Positions 25,819-34,737 of a stretch of DNA of 57,271 bases are shown in pieces. Positions within the stretch are counted from its first letter, which is position 1; the number at the start of each line of letters is the position of its first letter. The notes under the pieces were generated by a model. The model made no database searches and was not told the origin of the DNA. It was given only the letters and a program-made list of their open reading frames with translations. The stretch spans positions 1 to 57,271 of the forward strand of contig JAUQPH010000010.1 of assembly GCA_030550455.1 (NCBI GenBank). The letters run 5' to 3'. Source of the DNA: Thermoproteota archaeon. Its GTDB lineage: Archaea; Thermoproteota; Thermoprotei_A; Sulfolobales; NBVN01. The position numbers were made by a program, and so were the translations under genes.

Positions 25819-26019
25819 CACACCTGATTTATTACCTTCTTTTAGCTCTATCCAGACTCTTAGCATATATGGTTGGTGGAAGCAGAGCTTAATTAAGGAG
25901 AGCGGTTGGGAGAGAAAGGTAGGTGTTCAAAGTAGTGTTCCACGTGTGCTGAGCTCTAATTTCGAGGGCTGCGTTTAAGTCAAGAGTCCGTAAACTATGA
26001 AGAAAAAGTATTACCATAA

Positions 26020-27666
26020 TTATAGGCTCCGAAGCTTTCTTAAGACTGAGTCGTATCTTTCGAGAGCTCTCTCCTTCCACTCCCTAACTATTGCGTCTCT
26101 AAAATCTCTATCTGTCGCAACCTTCTCGTTTAGTTCTTGAGCTAGCTTCTCAGTGAAAGTGGCTGTAACGCCAGACCCAGGAATTCTGAAGACGAACTTC
26201 TCGGGGTTACTCAACTCGTCGACAAGCTCTTCAAACTTATCTTTACTGATTCTCCCTGTTAAGTAAGCTAGAGAAAGCTCTTTCCAGACTTCCTTTAGCT
26301 TAGAGTTTACTGTCGGGTCTCCTATAGTTGCGTGAAAGAACCACATTAGTGCTTGCTCATAGCTGAGAGCTAGCTCGTCGCTGAACTTTATGGCTAGAGC
26401 TCTGAGGGTTTCCTCGTAAGCTCTCTTCAGGTCCGGTCTCCTTTTACCCTCCTCAGTTACGTCGAATACCTTAGGGTTGATGGGCATTCTGTTTATCTTT
26501 TCGTCCATCCATATCGTCTGTCCTTCCGGGCTTAGAACCCACGCTATAAACGCTTGAGCTGCTTCAGGGTTCTTGCTACTAACTAGGAGGGCTATTGGGT
26601 CGCCGTTGATTGCTGTTCCATCTGCTGGTAGTACGTACTTAGTGTTCGGATTCTCTAGTTGCGCACCATACCCGTAGAAGTCTATCGTGAGTCCAACAGC
26701 TATGTCACCTCTTATAACTCCCTCTCTTACGTCACCCGAACCCGTGTAGACAACTGAGTTAGCCCCTATAAGAGTAAGGAGCTTCCATCCCTGCACCCAC
26801 CCGTAGGTCTGGATGATTATCTCGAACATCCTGGTATTACTCGTGCTGTAGATAGCGTCCGCTAAACCCGCAACAGGTGGTGGCATCCTTATAGCATACT
26901 CAGGTCTAGCTAGGTCCGCCCAGCTCCTAGGATAGGGTATCCCCAGCTGACTCACCTTGACCTCGTTTACCGTAAACCCAAAGGACGAAATAGCTGCCGC
27001 TACCCAGTAGATACTACCGTTAACTTCTCTCACCATGCTAGCACCAGCTATCTCCTTCGGGATGTCCTTGAGTACGTCCATAACGACCGAGCTTTTGATC
27101 GGAGATAGGAGTCCACTACTCAGCAGCATGTCGAATAGCGTCGGTCCCCCACCCCAAGCTACGTCAATCGACCTACCTGCCTCAAGATACTGCTTTATTG
27201 TGTCTATCCATGCTGGAGCATCGATGTACAGAAACCTAACGTTAATTATTCCGTACCTTCTAGCTAGATCGCTCTGGAGGAACTTCTGTCTAGCAGCTAC
27301 TTGAATGTCTGTAGAGTGCCTAGTTATTACAACAAGCTCTATGCCAGGTCCTACTGTGGTTGTTGGAGGTGGAGTTGTTGGTGTTGGAGTTAGTGTGGGA
27401 GTAGTTACCTGGGGAGTTGTCTGAGGAGTGGGAGTAGCAGTAGGGGTAGTAGGCGTTGGCGTAGGAGTAGTTAGAGTCGGTGTTGTAGGAGTAGGACTTG
27501 GAATCGGGCTAGAAGGAGTAGGTGTTGGCGTAGAGACCTGTTTTTCAGAGGGTAGAAACATTACGTATGCTACTATCGAGAGTAGCACGATTAATACCAC
27601 TACACCTACTATCACAAGCGTAGACGCTCTAGCTGCGTGTAAGCTACGTAAACTGCTAGACATCAT
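26020..27666 (-). CDS. Membrane-anchored ABC-type solute-binding protein
   Basis: This is a 548-aa protein with a short basic N-terminus, one TM anchor (~16-38), a Thr/Pro linker (~47-105) and an extracellular periplasmic-binding-like domain (~110-548). Motifs such as IELVVITRHSTD, DVAWGGGPTLFDMLLSSG and GAQLENPNTKYVLPADG are typical of Fe(III)/spermidine-type type 2 binding proteins. It resembles the binding protein at 39166-40545 throughout (VVITR, FL...ARRYGI, TIIGANS-like stretch, IADP/IGDP region), so they are paralogues. No permease or ATPase gene is adjacent. The linker DNA is shared, inverted, with the convergent phosphatase gene. The cargo cannot be named. Confidence 0.85.
   Translation of the reverse strand: MMSSSLRSLHAARASTLVIVGVVVLIVLLSIVAYVMFLPSEKQVSTPTPTPSSPIPSPTPTTPTLTTPTPTPTTPTATPTPQTTPQVTTPTLTPTPTTPPPTTTVGPGIELVVITRHSTDIQVAARQKFLQSDLARRYGIINVRFLYIDAPAWIDTIKQYLEAGRSIDVAWGGGPTLFDMLLSSGLLSPIKSSVVMDVLKDIPKEIAGASMVREVNGSIYWVAAAISSFGFTVNEVKVSQLGIPYPRSWADLARPEYAIRMPPPVAGLADAIYSTSNTRMFEIIIQTYGWVQGWKLLTLIGANSVVYTGSGDVREGVIRGDIAVGLTIDFYGYGAQLENPNTKYVLPADGTAINGDPIALLVSSKNPEAAQAFIAWVLSPEGQTIWMDEKINRMPINPKVFDVTEEGKRRPDLKRAYEETLRALAIKFSDELALSYEQALMWFFHATIGDPTVNSKLKEVWKELSLAYLTGRISKDKFEELVDELSNPEKFVFRIPGSGVTATFTEKLAQELNEKVATDRDFRDAIVREWKERALERYDSVLRKLRSL
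27380..27528 (-). repeat. Thr/Pro-linker repeat, right arm of the inverted pair
   Basis: This is the partner of 25501-25649. It encodes the linker of the solute-binding protein on the minus strand, in the same reading frame as the phosphatase linker, so recombination between the arms would leave both fused frames open. Confidence 0.9.
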
Positions 27667-27731
27667 ACTACACCAGTTAACCTTCTTTACTACCTTTAAA
27701 TCCTACTGCGTAATCTGCTGTAGGTGGAAAT

Positions 27732-28604
27732 ATGTCAAACAGATTTTTCGGGGTGGTTCCAGCATTAGCCGTTCCATTCACTGGTCATGAAATAAACTTC
27801 ACGTTACTCAGTGAGCACCTTGAGAGACTCCTTAGGTCAGGCGTCGATGGACTCTTTATAGTTTCTACGACGGGTCTAGGTCACGCTATGGGAATAAGGA
27901 GTAAGCTCGAGCTTGTGAAGTATGTAGCTGAAAACAGAAAGTCGGCATTCGTAATAGTTAATGTAGCGTCTATAGAGTTTGAAGAGATCAAAGAACTCGT
28001 TAAGGCTTCTGAAAAGTGCGGTGTTGACGCAATCGCCTCTAACGTAATGTACTACTTTAGAGTAGATGAAGAAGGAGCATATAAGTTCTTCACTAAGGTT
28101 GCTTCTCTAACGGAACTACCGTTCTTCATATACAACATACCTCAAAACACTGGCTACAACGTCGAACCTAAACTAGTGAGAAGGCTTAAGAAGGATACTA
28201 AGAACTTAGTCGGTATAAAGGATAGCTCTGCGAATATCCTCCAAATAGCTGACTTAACTACTATAGAAGACATAGCTGTCTTCAATGGTGCTGATGAAAC
28301 CACTTTACCAGCTCTAATTGCTGGAGCCAGAGGCTACGTATCAGCTCTAGCTAACGTATTCCCAGACCTCTTCGTAAGCTTGTACAAAGCCTACACAAGT
28401 GGAGAACACTCTAGAGCTTTAGAGCTCTACAGAAAGATCCTTACTTTAGCAGTAGACCTAAAGGCCATGCCGCTAAACTTCTCGGTATACGGGTCTCTAT
28501 CAGCTATATACGGAAAAGACTTTGCCCTACTGGAGTCCTTCAGGTCCCTGAGAGAAGATGAAGTAGAAAAGATCTCGAGAGCTTTAAGCAAGTACGGTAA
28601 GTAA
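27732..28604 (+). CDS. DapA-family (dihydrodipicolinate synthase/KDG aldolase) lyase
   Basis: This is a 290-aa TIM-barrel class I aldolase. The Schiff-base Lys is in GIKDSS (~K163) and the catalytic Tyr in FFIYNIP (~Y134). The usual GTTGE loop reads STTGLGH, which lacks the Glu of typical DapA. That makes sugar-acid aldolases such as KDG or N-acetylneuraminate lyase-type enzymes as likely as lysine biosynthesis. The ATG is preceded by AGGTGG 7 nt upstream and a TTTAAAT box around 27692-27701. It diverges from the solute-binding protein gene, hinting at a shared sugar-uptake context. A T-run at 28650-28660 probably ends transcription. Confidence 0.85.
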   Translation: MSNRFFGVVPALAVPFTGHEINFTLLSEHLERLLRSGVDGLFIVSTTGLGHAMGIRSKLELVKYVAENRKSAFVIVNVASIEFEEIKELVKASEKCGVDAIASNVMYYFRVDEEGAYKFFTKVASLTELPFFIYNIPQNTGYNVEPKLVRRLKKDTKNLVGIKDSSANILQIADLTTIEDIAVFNGADETTLPALIAGARGYVSALANVFPDLFVSLYKAYTSGEHSRALELYRKILTLAVDLKAMPLNFSVYGSLSAIYGKDFALLESFRSLREDEVEKISRALSKYGK

Positions 28605-28649
28605 AAAGCTCGAGCAACTACAATCTCGGGTATATACTCAAAATAGCTT

Positions 28650-28660
28650 CTTACTTTTTT
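28650..28660 (+). terminator. T-rich terminator after the DapA-family gene
   Basis: CTTACTTTTTT follows the stop codon by about 50 bp. Archaeal transcription ends at such T-runs without needing a hairpin. Confidence 0.45.
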
Positions 28661-28872
28661 CACAAGAAGTCTGAGGCTTTGTGCGATCTAGCTCCACGAA
28701 TAGCAAATATAATAGATGAAGTAGATCTGGTATGAGCTAAGCTATAGTTGCGTAAAACCCACTATTTAAGAATTACGAGTTTCATGTTTAGAGAGTAAGT
28801 AAGCATGCTTTGACGGTAGATGCGGTGCCTCTTCTATATTGAAAGAGAACGGCAGTAGTGCTAGCATCATGA

Positions 28873-29145
28873 AGGAGTTCAGCTCTGATGTAGTTTTATA
28901 TCGGTTGACTTCACCGCATCACCTTCATCCCTCATTCCGCCCGTGTTTTCATCAGGCTCGGGGGTGTTAGGGGCGACCCCTAGCACTCTACATCTTGAGT
29001 ACCTCGGGGAGAGCCGTTATCTATAGCATCGAGCGGCTCTCGAACTCCTCACCGAGATGCGCCCACGTATAGCACTGTAAGGTGCTCACTAATGTCTCGA
29101 CCATATCAACAGATATGGAAACCGAAACAGTTACACATGGCAGCT
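28873..29145 (+). repeat. Dispersed ~290-bp structured repeat, copy C (diverged)
   Basis: This is a shorter, more diverged copy in the same orientation as copy B. It retains GTTCAGCTCTGATG, TTTATAT, GTTTTCATC, the AGGGG-CGA-CCCCT hairpin and the 7-bp GAGAGCC/GGCTCTC stem around a changed loop. It also has its own CCATATC-AACA-GATATGG hairpin (29101-29118). Stems preserved across changed loops argue for a selected RNA or DNA structure. The rest of 28605-29264 shows no gene. Confidence 0.7.
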
Positions 29146-29264
29146 ATGAGAAAGTCTGAAAGCGTGTGTAACTACGGGCTTACGCTGGTTTAAGAATAGC
29201 AAGACTTCTCCGTTTCAGTTGACTATTAAGTAAAAAGGAAGTTAAATCCCCGATCTAGTAGCTA

Positions 29265-29513
29265 TTACTCCGGCTCCAGCGATATAGCTCCAACTGGGCA
29301 AGCCACTCTCGACTGCTCGGCGCAGTCCTTTAGGTCTTCGGGTATCTTCCCCTCGTTGGGCTGGCCACCCCTGAACTCTTTAACTATCTGAGCCTTCCCG
29401 TCGGGACCTGCCTCGAATACCTGAGGGCATAGGGCATAGCATACTCCATCTGCTATGCAGAGGTCCCAGTTTACTTTAACCTTTAGAGGCAAGTTATACA
29501 CCGCACTAAGCAT
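29265..29513 (-). CDS. Small [4Fe-4S] ferredoxin
   Basis: This ~82-aa electron carrier has the single-cluster ferredoxin pattern C-x2-D-x2-C-x3-CP (CIADGVCYALCP), with the distal Cys in SRVACPVGAISL. Asp in place of the second cluster Cys is the known arrangement of Pyrococcus furiosus-type ferredoxin. ATG at 29513 or TTG at 29492 are both possible starts; an upstream TTG at 29525 looks less likely. A minus-strand TATA-like TTATTTT lies near 29527-29535. The gene is monocistronic. Likely partners are cytoplasmic oxidoreductases encoded elsewhere. Confidence 0.88.
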   Translation of the reverse strand: MLSAVYNLPLKVKVNWDLCIADGVCYALCPQVFEAGPDGKAQIVKEFRGGQPNEGKIPEDLKDCAEQSRVACPVGAISLEPE

Positions 29514-29682
29514 AGAAAGCAGCAAAATAAGCTTTCACGGTCTCTAACTATTTAAGCACTATAGAATAAGTGAACTACCCTCTGATTAGAGCACTGGATA
29601 CGTAGTAGTCGCTAACCAAAAGGGAGCTCCGACCCATAAAATATACTTAATAGAGTTTCACTCTACAGGCCATGCTTTAAAT

Positions 29683-30015
29683 TTAAGAGTATCTCAAGAA
29701 CCTCATAGAGGTTAAGGCATACACTTTCGCAGCAGTAAGCAGACTTTCAACAGCTACGTGTTCATCAGGCACGTGAGCTTGCGAGATGCTTCCCGGTCCA
29801 TAAAGAACTGTCGGCATCAGCTCTTTAAACCACCTCATGTCAGTAAAGCCCGGGAGGGCTCCGATCCGCGGACTCCGGCTTAGTACAGCGCTTATTGCGC
29901 TTTTAATGTCTTCAACGATTTCCTCGGTTTTACTGGTGTATGCGGGATCTGCTCTATCAATTCTAAAGGTTATCTAGGCTTTGCTCCCACTAATAGCTTT
30001 GGTTCTGAGACTTAG
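29683..30015 (-). pseudogene. Decayed M20 peptidase/deacylase, C-terminal fragment
   Basis: On the minus strand, a 96-codon stretch between TAG (29974-29976) and TAA (29683-29685) reads ITFRIDRADPAYTSKTEEIV, then GALPGFTDMRWFKELMPTVL and YGPGSISQAHVPDEHVAVES. This is the conserved C-terminal half of M20 (ArgE/DapE) enzymes, with the metal His in QAHVPDE. Homology continues beyond the stop (TKAISGSKA) to about 30015, then disappears, and no start or catalytic N-terminal domain remains. It is a remnant. The surrounding 29526-30243 otherwise holds only promoter sequence. Confidence 0.75.
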
Positions 30016-30202
30016 AAGTTGCGAATAACGAATAACGCAGGCTTAGGTTATAAGTAATAGATAAGTAATAGAGGAGATAAACGTTTAATGCTTAGATAGA
30101 GTTCTATATTTCATATATCCTCCGCAACTTCAAAGCAAGAGATGCTCTAGAGGTGCTGTAAGCGGTGTTAAAATTCAGCATGGTCCTACGGTTCCATTCG
30201 AG

Positions 30203-30210
30203 CTTATAAG
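30203..30210 (+). promoter_or_regulatory. TATA box of the EF-2 operon
   Basis: CTTATAAG lies 34-41 bp before the ATG of the EF-2 gene and predicts a start near 30232. GGAG at 30234-30237 gives a short leader with a weak Shine-Dalgarno. Confidence 0.55.
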
Positions 30211-30243
30211 GTAATAAGTAGAGCTCTTGGATTGGAGTAGGAA

Positions 30244-32460
30244 ATGCCTAGGTATAAGACTGTTGAGCAGATACAGAGCATAATGGGTAATATTGACCAA
30301 GTCAGGAACATAGGAATAATAGCACATGTCGATCACGGAAAGACGACTACGTCTGACCTCCTTCTAGCGGCCTCTGGAATAATATCCATGAAGGTTGCTG
30401 GTGAAGCCCTTGCGCTCGACTACCTAGACGTAGAGCAAAAGAGGGGGATCACCGTAAAAGCGGCCAACATCAGCCTCTACCACGAGTTTGCTGGTAAGCC
30501 GTACGTCGTAAACCTCATTGACACACCCGGTCACGTCGACTTCAGTGGTAAAGTGACGAGGTCTTTGAGAGTCCTAGATGGTGCTCTCGTCGTAGTCGAC
30601 GCTGTTGAGGGTGTAATGACTCAGACTGAGACTGTGCTGAGGCAGGCTCTAGAGGAGCGAGTAAGACCGATACTGTTCATCAATAAGGTCGACAGGTTGA
30701 TTAAGGAGTTGAAGTTTACTGCTCAAGAAGTTCAGCAGCGGTTTGTGGAGATCATTAAGACTATGAACTCCCTACTGTCTGAATTCGCTGAACCGGAGTT
30801 TAAAGAGAAGTGGGCATTCGACCCCGTTAAGGGTACTGTGATCTTGGGTGCTGCTAGAGATAAGTGGGGTATAACAGTACCGATAGCTCAAAAGAAGGGT
30901 ATAAAGTTTAGCGATATCGTAGGTGCTTACGAGAAGGGGAAGGAGGGAGTTGAAGAACTGGCTAAGCTCGCCCCTCTACACGAAGCTATACTAGATACTG
31001 TCGTAAAGTTCGTCCCTAACCCCAGGGAGGCTCAGAGCTATAGGATACCAAAGATATGGAGAGGTGACCTAGATAGCGAAGTCGGTAAGGCAATGATGAG
31101 AGCAGACCCGTCTGGTCCGCTGGTTTATTTCGTTAACGACATGAGGTTAGACCCTCACGCAGGGTTCGTGGCGACCGGTAGAGTCTTCTCGGGGACACTG
31201 AGGGCCGGTGAGGAAGTCTGGCTCCTCATGTCTAAGTCTAAGCAGAGAGTGCTACAGGTAAGCCTATACATGGGTCCAATAAGAGAGGTTGTAGAAAGCA
31301 TTTCTGCTGGAAACATTGCCGCCACTCTAGGTCTCGACATGGCGAGGTCCGGTGAGACCGTCGTATCGACGGCCTTCAAGGACTCCGTAGTACCCTTTGA
31401 GAGGCTTAGGTACGTCTCAGAGCCGGTAGTCACTATGGCTATTGAGGCAAAGAAGACTGCTGATCTACCGAAACTCGTAGAAGCTCTAAGGAAGCTGAGC
31501 ATAGAGGACCCCAACATACTCGTAAAGATTAACGAGGAGACCGGAGAGTACCTCATATCCGGTATGGGTCCACTCCACTTAGAGATAGCCCTCACGTTCC
31601 TAAAGGAGAACTACGGTGTTGAAGTCGACACTTCACCACCTCTCGTCGTCTACAGGGAGACTTGCAGGACGTCGTCCCAGGTTATAGAGGGTAAGTCTCC
31701 CAATAAGCACAACAGGCTCTACATAAGTGTTGAACCACTAAACGAGGAGACGATCAAGCTCATCCAGCAAGGAGTCATTACGGAGGATATGGACTCTCGC
31801 GAGAGAGCTAAGATACTGAGAGATCAAGCCGGTTGGGACTACGATGAAGCGAGAAGGATCTGGGCTATAGACGAAAACATAAACGTCTTTGTTGATAGGA
31901 CTGCTGGAGTTCAGTACCTAAGGGAGGTTAGAGATACCATAATACAGGGCTTCAGGCTGGCAATGAAGGAGGGTCCCATAGCTATGGAGCCTGTTAGAGG
32001 TATAAAGGTAATACTTCACGACGCTATCATACACGAAGACCCTGCTCACCGAGGTCCAGCACAGCTCTACCCGGCTACCAGGAACCCGATATATGCTGGT
32101 ATACTGATGTCTAAACCGACACTACTGGAACCTCTTCAAAAACTCGACGTTAGAGTGCCCGCAGACCTGATAAGCTCCGTAATTAGTGTTGTATCGAGAA
32201 GGCGGGGCAAGGTTATAGATGTAGTCTACACTACACCGACTTCCGCTAGAATTATAGCAGAGCTACCCATCGCTGAGTCCATGGACCTAGCGAGCGAGCT
32301 TAGAAGTGCTACCGCTGGAAGAGCCTTCTGGGGTACGGAGTTCAGCAGGTGGTCACCAGTACCAGAGCAGCTATTACTAACTGTAGTTAAGTCTATAAGG
32401 ACTAGAAAGGGTCTGCCACCAGAGCCTCCGAGACCTGACGACTTCATATCTCAGTTCTAG
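30244..32460 (+). CDS. fusA: Translation elongation factor 2
   Basis: This is a 738-aa ribosomal translocase GTPase. G1 is AHVDHGKTT (~26-34), G3 is [10 protein letters not shown] (~98) and G4 is NKVD (~152). The domain II-V order is normal. The late segment [18 protein letters not shown] corresponds to the diphthamide loop; the His in PAHRG is the expected modified residue, and the loop has GPAQ rather than the GGGQ of eukaryotes. Length is typical of archaeal EF-2. It heads a tight rightward cluster with the GPN GTPase (18 bp later) and queD/queE, and has a clear TATA box. Confidence 0.98.
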   Translation: MPRYKTVEQIQSIMGNIDQVRNIGIIAHVDHGKTTTSDLLLAASGIISMKVAGEALALDYLDVEQKRGITVKAANISLYHEFAGKPYVVNLIDTPGHVDFSGKVTRSLRVLDGALVVVDAVEGVMTQTETVLRQALEERVRPILFINKVDRLIKELKFTAQEVQQRFVEIIKTMNSLLSEFAEPEFKEKWAFDPVKGTVILGAARDKWGITVPIAQKKGIKFSDIVGAYEKGKEGVEELAKLAPLHEAILDTVVKFVPNPREAQSYRIPKIWRGDLDSEVGKAMMRADPSGPLVYFVNDMRLDPHAGFVATGRVFSGTLRAGEEVWLLMSKSKQRVLQVSLYMGPIREVVESISAGNIAATLGLDMARSGETVVSTAFKDSVVPFERLRYVSEPVVTMAIEAKKTADLPKLVEALRKLSIEDPNILVKINEETGEYLISGMGPLHLEIALTFLKENYGVEVDTSPPLVVYRETCRTSSQVIEGKSPNKHNRLYISVEPLNEETIKLIQQGVITEDMDSRERAKILRDQAGWDYDEARRIWAIDENINVFVDRTAGVQYLREVRDTIIQGFRLAMKEGPIAMEPVRGIKVILHDAIIHEDPAHRGPAQLYPATRNPIYAGILMSKPTLLEPLQKLDVRVPADLISSVISVVSRRRGKVIDVVYTTPTSARIIAELPIAESMDLASELRSATAGRAFWGTEFSRWSPVPEQLLLTVVKSIRTRKGLPPEPPRPDDFISQF

Positions 32461-32478
32461 TCGCCAGCTTAGGTCAGC

Positions 32479-33246
32479 ATGCCGAAGCTTTCTGTGTTAT
32501 TTCTGGGACCCGCAGGCTCTGGAAAAACACTGCTAACTTGGGCTTTCGGCAGGTGGCTCGAGAACTTAGGTTTTGCTGTCGACTACGTAAACCTAGACCC
32601 TGCTGTTGAGTTCCTACCCTACGGTCCTTCCTTTGACGCAAGAAGCATAGTTAGAACTCGAGAAGTTATGGTGAGAGAAGGTCTGGGACCGAACGCAGCT
32701 ATAGTTAGAGCTGTTGACATACTTGCGGAGAGATATGGAGAGGTGTACGAGGCATTAAGCAAGCTCAAGGGAGATTACGTGCTAGTAGACACCCCCGGAC
32801 AAATGGAGATAGTCGTCTTCAGGCCTTCCGGACTCAAGCTTGTCGAACTAGTGAAGAAGGCGTCTACACCTGTGGGAGTGTTTCTACTTGACTCAACCTT
32901 AGGTAGATATGAAGCTGAAGCTGCAGTCTCCGTTTTGCTGGCTACGGTAGCTCAACTAAGACTTGAGATACCGGTAGTACCAGTACTTAGTAAAGCAGAT
33001 GCTTCAGGTATCTCGGGAGGTATAGTGTCGAGCAGCATTCACCTAGAGGTTGAGGAGATCGCTAGCAACCTCAGTAAGAGCGGGACCGGCGTTTTATCGG
33101 AAATGCTATTTGAGACTATGAACTTAGTGAGGAAGTACCTGAGAGCTGGGAGACTAATTGCCGTTTCATCGGTGAGAGGAGATGGAATCGACGAGCTGTA
33201 CAAGATCTTACACGAGGTATTCTGCGCTTGCGGAGACTTAACGTAA
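32479..33246 (+). CDS. GPN-loop GTPase
   Basis: This is a 255-aa GTPase of the GPN/XAB1 family. The P-loop GPAGSGKT is at ~10-17, a DPAVEFLPYGP switch-like stretch at ~41-51, and the defining Gly-Pro-Asn insert in EGLGPNAA (~73-80). DTPGQME is G3 and VLSKAD takes the G4 place. Archaeal members act as dimers. Eukaryotic homologues help RNA polymerase II assembly, but the archaeal role is not settled. It lies 18 bp after EF-2 and is probably co-transcribed with it. Confidence 0.93.
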   Translation: MPKLSVLFLGPAGSGKTLLTWAFGRWLENLGFAVDYVNLDPAVEFLPYGPSFDARSIVRTREVMVREGLGPNAAIVRAVDILAERYGEVYEALSKLKGDYVLVDTPGQMEIVVFRPSGLKLVELVKKASTPVGVFLLDSTLGRYEAEAAVSVLLATVAQLRLEIPVVPVLSKADASGISGGIVSSSIHLEVEEIASNLSKSGTGVLSEMLFETMNLVRKYLRAGRLIAVSSVRGDGIDELYKILHEVFCACGDLT

Positions 33247-33294
33247 AGCTATTCAACCTAAGTATGCGTTATTAGTGGGGTTAGGGGTGGTAGC

Positions 33295-33651
33295 GTGAGA
33301 TATAGGGTGTGCGTTGCGGACGTATTCAGTGCTGCTCACACGATAAAGTCTCACAAGGGTGTTGGAAGGCTTATCCACGGGCACGACTTTAGAGCTAGGG
33401 TCTGCGCTATCTCTGAGTCTCTTAGCGAGGGAAACATAGCAGTCGACCTAAAGGTCTTAGAGTCCGTCGTTAAAGAGATTACGGAGAGCCTCGACCACAA
33501 GTATCTTAACGAAGAGCTTGGAGTTGAGGATTTGTCTGCCGAATACATCGCTCACTATATCCTAAGGGAAGCTAAAAAGCTCGTCCCGCAGGTACATAGT
33601 GTTGAGTTGTGCAGTAACGAAGGAAGATACTGCGTAGAGGTCTCAGAATGA
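33295..33651 (+). CDS. QueD/6-pyruvoyl-tetrahydropterin synthase family protein lacking the catalytic Cys
   Basis: This is a 118-aa protein of the QueD/PTPS fold. Zinc-binding His residues are present (AAH ~15, HGH ~28-30), as is LDHKYLN with the catalytic Asp-His. The Cys that normally precedes the HGH motif (CGRLHGH in E. coli QueD) is absent: the sequence reads KGVGRLIHGH. It may still make a carboxypterin-type intermediate by a variant mechanism or act in another pterin step. GTG start. Its stop overlaps the queE start by 4 nt (ATGA), so the pair should work together towards preQ0 for archaeosine in tRNA. Confidence 0.85.
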   Translation: MRYRVCVADVFSAAHTIKSHKGVGRLIHGHDFRARVCAISESLSEGNIAVDLKVLESVVKEITESLDHKYLNEELGVEDLSAEYIAHYILREAKKLVPQVHSVELCSNEGRYCVEVSE

Positions 33652-34319
33652 GGGTCTCTGAGATCTTCGCTTCAGTCCAGGGTGAGGGGCCTAGTCTAGG
33701 GGTGCCGGCTGTTTTCCTCAGACTCGCTCAGTGTAATCTAAGCTGCTTGTGGTGCGACACTAAGTATGCGTGGTCTGTCGGCGAAGATGTACCCGTTGAC
33801 CGCGTGGTAGAAGAGATACTGACTCTCCTAAGAACTTACAGCAAGATCAAGCTGGTCGTTATAACCGGTGGAGAACCCCTCCTACAAAGAGATGATGTTA
33901 GAGAGCTCATTGTAAGACTAAAGGAGAAAATCGAGTACGTTGAAGTAGAAGTTGAGACTAACTGCACTATAGACCCAAGTAGCGTGTTAGAGGTAGTCGA
34001 TAGGCTCATAGTGTCACCGAAGCTAGCGAATTCCGGTATGCCTGAAGACCTTAGGAAATGCTCTACTAGGTTTAAGGACTTGCCCGATAGCATGAAGTCT
34101 AAGGTGTACTTAAAGTTCGTTATCGAAGATGCTAGAGACTTAAGTGAAGTAGAGGAGATCGTTAGGTTCTTCGGCGTTAGTTCATCTTCAGTCTTCTTAA
34201 TGCCTCAGGCATCAAGCATCGAGGAACTAACCGAGAGGCTGAAGGTAGTCGTTGATTTAGCCATGAAGACCGGGTTTCGCGTATCTGATAGACTACAAGT
34301 AGCTGGAGGTTTTCGGTAG
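33648..34319 (+). CDS. queE: 7-carboxy-7-deazaguanine synthase (radical SAM)
   Basis: This is a 223-aa radical SAM enzyme. Its start is typical of QueE (SEIFASVQGEGPSLGVPAVF), followed by the cluster motif C-x3-C-x2-C at Cys29/33/36 (CNLSCLWC) and the TGGEPLLQ glycine-rich motif (~79). It converts carboxytetrahydropterin to CDG on the route to preQ0 and archaeosine. It overlaps the QueD-like gene by 4 nt. The cluster starts with EF-2, so tRNA modification is coupled to a translation gene. Downstream, 34320-34720 is largely non-coding. Confidence 0.92.
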   Translation: MRVSEIFASVQGEGPSLGVPAVFLRLAQCNLSCLWCDTKYAWSVGEDVPVDRVVEEILTLLRTYSKIKLVVITGGEPLLQRDDVRELIVRLKEKIEYVEVEVETNCTIDPSSVLEVVDRLIVSPKLANSGMPEDLRKCSTRFKDLPDSMKSKVYLKFVIEDARDLSEVEEIVRFFGVSSSSVFLMPQASSIEELTERLKVVVDLAMKTGFRVSDRLQVAGGFR

Positions 34320-34506
34320 CTACTAACTTAGTTTATGTTCTAGCTGAAGTAATAGCTTGACTTAATGCGTGCGGGTAACGTTTCATAAGAGAGAAATTCG
34401 CAGTAGTTTAGTGATCATGCTTAGTGAGAGTGTAGAGCGGTTTCTGTGGTAACCTCTAAAGATTTTTTAGGTTTAGGATGGTGGTTATCTGCGGGGAGTA
34501 GCAGGC

Positions 34507-34737
34507 TTGCGTGTAGCTCAACTCTTAGGTGGTGATAAGGACATTTCTTCAAGCCTTTCGGAACGTTATTCACGTACCGTAGGCGGGTACTCGGCTCTTT
34601 TACGTTTAATTGCCACACGCATCCTTGTAAAGACCTTCGGAAACCTTTTGGTGAAAAGGAAGACTCCTGGTATAGCAGAGTGGCAACTATTTAACGAAGG
34701 ATACTTAGGGATAGTAGATCATGTCAGAAGTAATTAG
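34507..34737 (+). CDS. Doubtful 76-aa reading frame before the MoxR operon
   Basis: A TTG-started frame overlaps the first 17 nt of the next gene. It is basic, with no motif or membrane segment. Codon use is less typical than in its neighbours, and no clear promoter marks the start. It could be a small operon leader gene or simply leader DNA. The flanking 34320-34506 shows nothing recognisable. Confidence 0.2.
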   Translation: MRVAQLLGGDKDISSSLSERYSRTVGGYSALLRLIATRILVKTFGNLLVKRKTPGIAEWQLFNEGYLGIVDHVRSN

